This document shows positions 31,188-39,608 of a stretch of 64,000 nucleotides of DNA, piece after piece. The number at the start of each line of letters is the position of its first letter. Positions within the stretch are counted from its first letter, which is position 1. Location of the stretch: NCBI GenBank assembly GCA_963693315.1, contig OY856188.1, forward strand, positions 147,559,096 to 147,623,095, read 5' to 3'. This DNA comes from Diogma glabrata (Eukaryota; Arthropoda; Insecta; Diptera; Cylindrotomidae). The translations under genes were made by a program, and so were the position numbers. A model generated the notes under the pieces. The model was not told where the DNA came from, searched no databases, and worked only from the letters and a program-made list of their open reading frames with translations.

Positions 31188-32323
31188 GGGCGATTTTTCT
31201 GTTCCGGTGTTTACCGCAATGGCGCTGCAAAAAGGGAATAAGAGAATAAATTCAAAAAATTTTATTTGGGATTTCATACAAAAGTAAAACACAACTTGAA
31301 TAATTTTAAAAATTATCTATGAAACTTCTCATTTTACTACAATGAAATAATTTAAATTTGTTTATGAACTATTGTTGATTATATATTAAGCATAATATGT
31401 AAAACATTTTATTTTTTCTGTCCGTAAAATAAATACGAAAATAGGTTAAATTTTTCATACAACTTTGTATGGGAAATTTTGGCAATTTTTATGTTTCTTT
31501 TTTGAGAGACTTAAAAATAATATTTTATATATTACGATTAATATGTAGTCAATAATACTTAATAATCAAATTAAAATTGTTCAATTGTGGTAAAATGAGA
31601 AATTTCTTAGATAATTTTTTTTTTATGTCAGAAATTTTATTTTTCATTCATACAAACTATGATATTTAAACAGTAGGCTTTGTTTTAACTGTCGGCAATT
31701 CTTCTTGTCGTCGATAATTTTGCTTTGTCGTTATGAGAATTCTTTGTTGTCATTTTTTGTTCTAACAAAATGAAATATAATTTCATCTTAGTAGGCGCAT
31801 AAATTTGTAATTTATTTTTGACAAATAAACAAACATGCAAATATTTATGAATGAAAACGGACATTTTTATTATTTGCATTTTTACATAATTTTGTATTAT
31901 TAAATAATTTGTAGAAAAATTTTATTTAGAAACTAATAATTATCTTTTAAACAAAATTCTAATTAAAAAAAATTATCTCATTAAATACCACTCTTCATTG
32001 AAATTTTTGTCTAAAATTTTTCAATTTTACTCATTAAATTATTTTTAAGCAACACTGCTCAATCAAACCACTACTTAAACCACTCGTCCTTCGGACTCGT
32101 GGTTTATTGTGCGCTTTGATTCGCAGTGTTGCTAAATAATTTAATTCGTAAAATCAAAAAATGTTCGAAAAAATTTCAATGACTCGTGGTATTACAACCG
32201 ATAATTTTTAAAATTATTCAAATTGTGTTTTGTATGAAATCCCATATAAAAGTTTTTGAATTTCTTCTCTTATCCCCCTTTTGCAACGCCATTGCGGTAA
32301 ACACCGGAACAGAAAAATCGCCC
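31188..32323. mobile_element. Long-TIR element (GGGCGATTTTTCTG) with nested hairpins
   Basis: Inverted arms of about 130 bp: GGGCGATTTTTCTGTTCCGG at the left and its complement at the right, flanked by TA on both sides (31186-31187 and 32324-32325). Within it lies a second inverted repeat (about 31300-31620: CTTCTCATTTTACTACAAT against ATTGTGGTAAAATGAGAA) and a compact double hairpin at 32036-32145 with AAACCACTCGTCC/GGACTCGTGGTTT. No transposase. A TA target fits Tc1/mariner-type mobilisation. Confidence 0.75.
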
Positions 32324-32385
32324 TATAGAGGAAGTGAAATTGATGTTAAAATTTGAAGCAATTTTCGCACACCAATAAATTATTA

Positions 32386-32708
32386 CTAAAGCCGTAATTA
32401 GACTATTGCAGAACTCTGCAATAATTGTGCAATATTCGTGCAATGGTAGTGTGTAAAATATTCATTGCAGAAAAGTTTGGCAATGAACTCATTGAAAAAC
32501 AACATAGAAAAACAACATTAAAAAATTTGACAATTTAAAATGGAAGCATTCTATTATTGTTTACATTGACTATTATTGTTTACATGACACAATGTTTTGC
32601 AATGAGTTCATTGCCAAACTTTTGTGCAATGAATATTTTACACACTACCATTGCACGACTATTGCAGAAATATTGCAGAGTTCTGCAACAGTCTAATTGC
32701 GGCTTTAG
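32386..32708. mobile_element. Foldback MITE (CTAAAGCCGTAATTAGAC)
   Basis: About 323 bp with arms over 120 bp: the left arm has CTAAAGCCGTAATTAGAC, TTGCAGAACTCTGCAA, GGTAGTGTGTAAAATATTCA and GGCAATGAACTCATTG, and the right arm repeats these in reverse. The loop holds TATTATTGTTTACAT twice. A transcript would fold into a long hairpin. Confidence 0.8.
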
Positions 32709-33699
32709 TCTCTGAATTCTTTGCTGCAAATACTATCATTTGTATGTATAAATATGCCAAAACCAACACTATTTTACAACCCTTGAAATAAAGTTTTACA
32801 CTCACACATCTATGACTGTAAGTAGTCGGTAGTCATTATAGTTTTTATTTTTATTTATACCAAATTATGTTTTTATTTTGAACTTAAATTTCTGAAAATA
32901 ATAAAATTTGAAATTGAAAACACATATTTTTTAAAAAACTATTTTTTATTGATAAATATTATATGTATTATAATTAATTAAATTATTTAAAAATACTTAA
33001 AAAACTCTTTGTTGAATGTCAATAGAATTCATTTAAGGTTGTTGTTTTGGTTGAACTAATCGGCAGAATTCATCTGAGAATGTTGTTCTAGTTCAATTAA
33101 TCACTTCAAAATTCACTTTTATTGATGCTGGACATCTTCTGTTTCAACAGCTCGTTCAGTAGAAATTCATAAACAGTGTGGAAGATAAAAATTATATATT
33201 AATAATAAAAAGAACAAATTTTCATGCTAAATTATATAACCAATTCAATATACATGTTTAGTTCTTTCAACCCAAAAAAAGTGATGTACATAAAAAAAAA
33301 GTGATGTACATCAAAAAAAAAATTGATGTAAATCAATTGGGCGCGTTCTTTCAGCCAAAATTTTTGATGTTTTTTTTTATGTAAATCAATTTTATAAAAT
33401 TGAGATTTTTTGATAAATGCGTCTTCCAGCAAAAACTAATACAAACACACACGTATAAAAACAATAACAAGCTTGACGCCATTTTTTGAATTTATTATTT
33501 GTGGATAGTTTTTTGTGATTATTAGGTGAATTTTATAAAATTAAATATAATTCTGTATAAAGTGTATAAATATTTTGTGTTTACACAATTATTTTAATGG
33601 AAATTTAAATCGAAAATGTTTTGTGTTGTTACCAATACAACAATAATTAAAATCATGCGGTTTGTCTGTTCTTTCAGTATGGAGGGATCAGTTTTTATT
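32709..33699. other. AT-rich spacer with GATGTACAT motifs
   Basis: Around 33285-33400 GTGATGTACATAAAAAAAA recurs with variations (TTGATGTAAATCAATT), making a small A-rich repetitive cluster. TTCTTTCA occurs at 33260, 33348 and 33670. No coding potential seen. Confidence 0.35.
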
Positions 33700-34345
33700 G
33701 TTTTGTAATTTTTTTTAATTTTTGATGTAGGGTGTGACAACCCCGCGTACTCCAGTCCCTGCTATTGACAAGCGAGTTAACGTGAGATATCATATATCCC
33801 TGGCAATAGCAGCGAGATATCACTAGCCAAGGTGACATCCTAGGGGTGGTGGCGGATGAACTGTATTCAGTCAACGGAAGCACCCTCAATCTTAGCTGTG
33901 ACATAATCCTTGATGATGAGACGCTATTGCTTCCTCGAAGAAACAAGCCTTCATAGTTCATAAAACCATGCGTGGGCTTTAATCATTAAGAAAGACAGTG
34001 CGTCACAGGATCAGGGAATATGCCACCGGTTGGATTATTGGCACTACATTGTTGTTTTGTTTCAGCAAATTTTTGTAAGAATTTGCTATTTACTTTTTAA
34101 TTTACTTTTATTTTCTCTTTTCTATCATGAAATATTGGCCTATGTCATATTTTGTCAGTGATAGAACTTATTGTTTAGTTATCCATTATTTAACAAAAAA
34201 TATAAACAAAAAACAAAAAAAGAAAGATTTACGTCCATCAACACCTTTGAACGTATGTTGTTGTGGGACCTTCGTCTTTAAAGGTTTTTATATGTTGTTG
34301 TGACACATATTGTAATTCCTACTACACAACACATTTTATAAAAAA
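33700..34345 (+). mobile_element. A-mini element, copy 4 (most complete)
   Basis: Contains every block from 5' to 3': AATTTTTTTTAATTTTTGATG, GTGTGACAACCCCGCGTACT, TGCTATTGACAAGCGAGTTA, CCTGGCAATAGCAGCGAGAT, GGCGGATGAACT, CGAAGAAACAAGCCTTCATA, CGTGGGCTTTAATCATT, TGAAATATTGGCCTATGTCA, then directly the LINE A 3' block ACGTCCATCAACACCTT, TGTTGTGGGACC, TATGTTGTTGTGACACATAT and a tail CACATTTTATAAAAAAAA. Endonuclease and RT sequence are entirely absent. Confidence 0.85.
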
Positions 34346-34422
34346 AAAAAAGTTCAAAATTGATGTACATGAAAAACCTGAAGAACTCCACATTATACTG
34401 CATTTTCATTTATACTAAAATT

Positions 34423-34574
34423 AATAGTGAATTCTTTTCTACCTGTTCGGAACAAGTTCCAAAACAGAATTATCGAAATTTGTATTCTTTTGTAAAAAGT
34501 GCAATACAAAAAAAACAAATTTCGATAATTCCGAGTCGGAACTTGTACCATCCAAATAGAAAATAATTCACTAT
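34423..34574. mobile_element. Foldback MITE (AATAGTGAATTCTTTTC)
   Basis: Arms AATAGTGAATTCTTTTCTACC at the left and its near complement ending AAAATAATTCACTAT at the right, with CGGAACAAGTTCC/GGAACTTGTACC and ATTATCGAAATTTGT/ACAAATTTCGATAAT inside. The same architecture and motifs appear at 35501-35652, so both belong to one family. Confidence 0.8.
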
Positions 34575-34593
34575 AAATGTTTTATAAATTGTA

Positions 34594-35073
34594 ATGTGAT
34601 TTTCGATTCGCACGTCAGATCAGAAAAAAATTGATTTTTTTTTGATCTGACAGCAAATTTGTGTTTCATTGGTACGTCAGATCAAAAAAAAATTGATTTA
34701 TTTTTGATCTGAGATCTGTTTTTCAAATCTGAGATTTTAGCTAGATTTACCCCTCAGATCAACTCCCCTTCACTAATACCAATTAAAGTGAAATTTGACA
34801 TATGTCAATTGTATTCTTTAATATGAGATTTTAAATTTTAGATGAGTTTATTAATTGAAAATTAAATTCAATTAAATGAAATAAATAATTCTAAATGTGT
34901 AAAGTGCGTGAAGTGTGTAAACAGTAGTTTACTATTATCAAAGCACATGTCGCAAATTTCATTTTTTTACCCCTACAACAAAAATAGTAAAAACAGCTGA
35001 TATCATGTTCGATTGGTCGCCGAAATCTAGATCTCTTTCGATCAAATCTGATTTTACCAATCGAAAACCACAT
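34594..35073. mobile_element. MITE with TGATCTGA repeats
   Basis: Ends ATGTGATTTTCGATT and AATCGAAAACCACAT, flanked by TA on both sides (34592-34593, 35074-35075). Interior rich in GATCTGA/TCAGATC and AAAAATTGATTTATTTTTGA. The element at 37299-37794 shares the TGATCTGACAGC and AATAAATCAATC-type interior but has different termini. Confidence 0.65.
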
Positions 35074-35500
35074 TAGATAACAACATATTTGTTTCAATTT
35101 TCAAAAAGGAAATATAATTGTCATTTAATTATATTAACCAAGTCATTTCAAGCAAATCATTGTAAATATTGGGGTCTATTCCGTAAAATCTTCTGCAATT
35201 TTTGCTGTTTGTTTGTATCAAATTTTAGAATAAACTCCAATGTCAGATAAAATACAAATTATCCAATTTTAAAACTATTTAAATGTACAAATATTTTGAG
35301 TTTATAAGGACCTGGCACTTTTTAAATTCTTAGTAATCACTTAAAAATATGAAAAAATTAAGATACTATACAATGTTTCAGTGTTTCAATTAATGACCCT
35401 AGACTCAGGGCAGACTTAGGCGCGAGTGGATTTTATTTGTATTATTTTTATCGTAAATTAAGAAAATTTAGTAAAAGGGACAGTTTTGATCGTTTATCTT
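35074..35500. other. AT-rich spacer
   Basis: No gene or repeat recognised. Confidence 0.3.
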
Positions 35501-35652
35501 ATAGTGTATTCTTTTCGGCTGTACCGAACAAATTTCAGTACAGTTCCAACACCGAATTATTTTTTTTGTATTGAAATTCATTCCAAAAGAATACAAAATT
35601 CGATAATTCGGTGGTGGAACTTGTTCGGTACAGCCGAAAAGAATACACTATT
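35501..35652. mobile_element. Foldback MITE (ATAGTGTATTCTTTTCGG)
   Basis: About 152 bp. ATAGTGTATTCTTTTCGGCT and GTACCGAACAA at the left are complemented at the right (TTGTTCGGTACAGCCGAAAA, GAATACACTAT). The inner stem ACCGAATTAT/ATAATTCGGT is also kept. A younger-looking member of the family at 34423. Confidence 0.85.
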
Positions 35653-36975
35653 ATAAGCACATAGGAAATAAAGCAAAAATAAGTAAAAAAAAATTTTTTT
35701 TGTCAAAACCAGTGCAAATTTGTATAGATTTTGCTTTTTTCAAAGGCCTCTATCTTGGACCCCGGGGCTCCGATACAACTCGTTTTGGTTTTATTCGCTT
35801 CAGTGAGTGATTCCCTATCAAATAAAAAAATTCTTGGCGCCTAAGTAAAAGTAATATCCCCAGACTCAGGGTTATAACATTTAAAGGGTTTCAACATTTT
35901 TGAGTATCAGCAAGTCGATGATAACAGTATCATTGTTCGGAACAAGTTTTTCAAGTTATTAACCCTAGACAAAAGGGTATTACAGTTATTAAATATTTAA
36001 AAATATATCCTAGCAAAAAAGGATATAACACACTTCGTAAAATCCTGATCATAGAAATATCGCAATCAACAGAATACTTTACTGGATTTTGGTTGTTTAT
36101 TTTGTGAATTAATAATACAGATTAAATTTTGAAATTGTATAAAACATTAACTTCTAATCATACAATGTCTTTGGATTATAATCATGAATAATAATAGGGA
36201 TTATAATACGAATTATTTATTCATAAAATACACTTTTTGTTAAACTAGATTAATGATTAGTTAAATTTAACCTTCGGTTAAATTTGATTCGAGATTTTTT
36301 GTTGGGATGAAACCCAATTTCTTAAACTTGGTTTAAACGCGAGTTAGATTTAGCCAAGGTTTAACTTTGTGTGAAAAAATTGCCCAATTGTACTCAGAGG
36401 CCAGAAATCTCCAATTTCATTTTAGAATAATAATTATACTATATAAATTATATAATTATAATTAAACTTATCAGTTTTACACTAAACAACACTTAATATT
36501 AAATAAATAATATGTACTTAGTAATAAGAATAAATTGTATTTAACTATGCCTTTTTAAGGTTTACACTCAAATTTGTTCTAGCAAATTTCTAGGTACACT
36601 TGTTTTTCATGATTTAATTAAATACATAGTCTACAGAGCAATTTTTGTTTATTTATTTAGTTCTAACACTATTAATTAACTTTTAGACCAATATTTCAAA
36701 ATCATTGAATCTTTATTTATTTTATAAATATCAATTTAAAACACTTGTTGCAGCGTCAATTATATCCGCCATTAATATTTTACATATAATGATTTTAGTC
36801 ATGTTAAAAGAGTCCGACTCCTCTCATCTCTTATATGTATGTGTACTTCATTTCTACATATCTATTTTGAGAAAAAAAATAGTAGTATACCGGCTAGACA
36901 ATTTTTTATGCGAAATACATTTTCTCACACGTTTATATATTTCCCCTTTAAATGTGACGTCTTTAATAATATCTT
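35653..36975. other. No recognised gene
   Basis: AT-rich. Around 36230-36400 there is a possible decayed inverted repeat (ACTTTTTGTTAAAC / TTAACTTTGTGTGAAAAA, with TTAAATTTAACC near the centre). Nothing with coding character was seen. Confidence 0.3.
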
Positions 36976-37216
36976 AGTATGCTACAGACCTACAATAAAT
37001 TGTACAATAAAACGTTGTGACATCATAACGAAATAAAATTGAGTGGATTTTTACGACACCTACAATATTTTCTTCAGTTTTTTGATTGAAGAATTATTTT
37101 TTGGTTATTCAGTTTTAATTAAAAAACTGAAGAAAATATTGTAGGTGTCGTAAAAATCCCCTCTATTTTATTTCGTTATGACGTCACAACGTTTTATTGT
37201 AGGTCTGTAGCATACT
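36976..37216. mobile_element. Foldback MITE (AGTATGCTACAGACC)
   Basis: About 241 bp with arms of over 100 bp: AGTATGCTACAGACCTACAA, CGTTGTGACATCATAACGAA, TTTTTACGACACCTACAATA and TTTTCTTCAGTTTTTT, repeated in reverse on the right. Loop of roughly 35 nt. One of the best preserved long hairpins in the window. Confidence 0.85.
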
Positions 37217-37298
37217 TTAGGCTTTCATTATTTAAATTTTAGTGTATCACATGTATCATTTAAAATATTTGTTTTTTATAAATAAATGACATTTTAAT

Positions 37299-37794
37299 GT
37301 CGTGTTCTTTGGCTTGATCGAAAAAAGATTGATTTATTTGCTTGCCAACGAACAGCTTAAAATAAATCAATCTACTTTTGTAAATGTAGTAGTAAATTGT
37401 TTTGACTTTTTGTTCTACAGTTGATATGTTTGGTTATGTTTACATTTGAAAATGATAGATTTTACGTTTTATCATTTTATTTGTAATAACTTTATTATTA
37501 ATTAGTAATTTAAATAATAATAAATTATTTTTAAACAAAATAATAATAATAGTTAAATTGGCGGGTTTTTTTGTTTACATAAATTTGACAATTAAAAATT
37601 ATATATCAATGTATTTGTAAAATCTACCAAAAAATCTAGATTTTTCAAACTTGATCTAGATCAGAAAATAAATCAATCTTTTTTTGCCAAAGAACACAAA
37701 CTGACAGCTAATTTGATCTGACAGCTAATTTTTTTGATCTCAGATCAAGTTTTTTTGATCTCAGATCAATTTTTTTTTGCCAAAGAACACGACA
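37299..37794. mobile_element. MITE with TIR TGTCGTGTTCTTTGGC
   Basis: A perfect 16-bp terminal inverted repeat; interior with AATAAATCAATC and GATCTGACAGCTAATTT motifs and repeated TTTTTGATCTCAGATCA near the right end. About 496 bp, no ORF. It ends roughly 490 bp upstream of the first candidate fs(1)h exon. Confidence 0.75.
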
Positions 37795-38281
37795 TAAATG
37801 AGAGACACTAATATATAAAAGCTGTAGTGTAAACTCTTAATGAAGAATAAAGGTTGTATATCCCTCCATTTAAATGATGTCATTTCAAATGATAGTGTGC
37901 ATGTTACTTTAGCGAAAAAGAGAATTTAAATTTATCATTATGGTAGTGTGAGTATTATTTTATCTTGTAAAGTAGTGATACATTGCCATTTTGTATAGAA
38001 TTTTGTTTGTAGTATAGCAGTTTTGACCTTACATTTATATACGATGAAGACGCGTCATTAGACAGAAAATTTATATTAAATATTAATTACAAAATGAAGG
38101 GGTTTTAATGAAAAATTATGTAATTATTTAATAATTTAATTGAGTCTTGCTTTTACAAATAAATAATAATGAAAAGTGCAATAAATATATGTGCATATAG
38201 CAACAAAAATACTTAGCAAAGAAAAAAATTTACCTCCAAAAAGCCATTCTCCGTTATGTGAAATTTTTATTTATTGTTTAG
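37795..38281. other. fs(1)h upstream region or intron
   Basis: No repeats recognised. It may be 5' flank or intron of fs(1)h, depending on where transcription starts. No promoter can be assigned with confidence. Confidence 0.3.
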
Positions 38282-38408
38282 TTCTCTTCATTGGAATATG
38301 TGGTATGAAAATGGAAGTGATTATTATGATTTATGTACTATGGAAGAATTTGATTTAAGATTACATCCCGATGCTGAACAAGTGAGTGAAATATCGGGGA
38401 ATTTTCCA
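38282..38408 (+). CDS. fs(1)h: Candidate upstream coding exon of fs(1)h
   Basis: After a TTTAG acceptor at 38277-38281, an ATG at 38298 opens MWYENGSDYY, then LCTMEEFDLRLHPDAEQ. Two donors follow, GTGAGTG at 38382 and GTGAGTAAA at 38409. Both leave phase 0, and the next exon (38538) is open in phase 0 for six codons (SGVSVK) before the usual start Met at 38556. Splicing would add 34 or 43 residues to the BET protein. The N-terminal extension does not match the classic fs(1)h start (SEPPPRYEP-like), so it could be an alternative isoform or a chance ORF within 5' UTR. Confidence 0.35.
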
Positions 38409-38537
38409 GTGAGTAAATATATTTAATCACTGACCTTGAGTATATATAGTACAAAAATATTTATTTTAAATAAAGTTGATGTAAAAAGAAAAACAATAAT
38501 GTGTAAAAATTAATTGTATATCCTTTTTTATTTCTAG

Positions 38538-39608
38538 AGTGGGGTTTCCGTTAAAATGGACACAAAAGAACCACCACCAAGAAACGAGCCTGTTGTTGAA
38601 CCTGTTAACGGTATAGTTCAGCCAACAGTCATGCCACTCGCTGATCGTCCTGGGCGTAGCACAAACCAACTTAATTTCTTGTTGAAAACTGTTATGAAAG
38701 CTGTGTGGAAACACCAATTTTCCTGGCCATTCCAGCAACCAGTTGATACAATAAAATTAAATCTGCCTGATTATCATAAAATTATAAAACAACCAATGGA
38801 TTTGGGAACAGTAAAAAAACGGTTAGAAAATAACTATTATTGGAGCTCAAAAGAATGCATTCAGGATTTTAATACCATGTTTACAAATTGCTACGTCTAC
38901 AATAAGCCTGGAGAGGATGTAGTTGTAATGGCTCAGGCACTAGAAAAAATATTTTTAGCAAAAGTAGCACAAATGCCGAAAGATGAATTAGAAATCGAAG
39001 TTCAAACAACTAAAGGTAGCAAAAAAAAACCAACGCCGCAAACCCGCGCAGTTGCAGGAACGTTAGCATCTGGACCAGTTTCTGGCCCATTGCCTACAAA
39101 TACCACAACTGATAGTCTTGTAATAACTAATCCTAGGGCAAGGCCGAACTCATCGTTGGGATCTACAGTTACATCAAGTAATGTCCCACCAAATAGTACT
39201 GTTTTACCTGGCGTTTTATCTAATTCTATTCCAAAAGTACCACCAATTGTAACAGTTCCACCACTAACTGTTCCTGGCAGTACAAATACAACAACTACTA
39301 CAATCCAACCCCAGCAATCATCTTTAGTAACACCACCATCATCATTACTTGCACACAACCCTATTATATCTACAATAACATCGGTTAGTCAAACAGCAGA
39401 TTCTTATCATATTAATAGTTCACAACCATCTATTGAGCAAGTTATCCCGCCACAACAACCAGCTAAAGTAAAAAAAGGCGTCAAAAGAAAAGCTGATACA
39501 ACAACACCCACTGCTGCAGCTTTTGAACCGCCATATACTAATCCAATGGATTCCAAAAGTGCAAAAATTGCTACACGCCGTGAATCTGGACGTCAAGTAA
39601 TGAATAAG
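38538..39608 (+). CDS. fs(1)h: fs(1)h exon with bromodomain 1
   Basis: The acceptor TTTCTAG precedes 38538 and the start Met lies at 38556. Residues 1-30 hold [19 protein letters not shown], the conserved BET N-terminus. BD1 carries the WPF shelf (57-59), [19 protein letters not shown] and the acetyl-lysine-binding Asn in NCYVYN (Asn116). Then follows a Thr/Pro/Ser-rich linker with [11 protein letters not shown] and the conserved [20 protein letters not shown] motif with a nuclear-localisation-like KKGVKRK, and [12 protein letters not shown]. The exon ends MNK before GTATTT at 39609; the intron is 54 nt. Confidence 0.95.

Noticed and set aside
39002..39358. Minus-strand open frame opposite the fs(1)h linker
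   Set aside because: A shadow of the Thr/Pro-rich fs(1)h coding sequence on the other strand.
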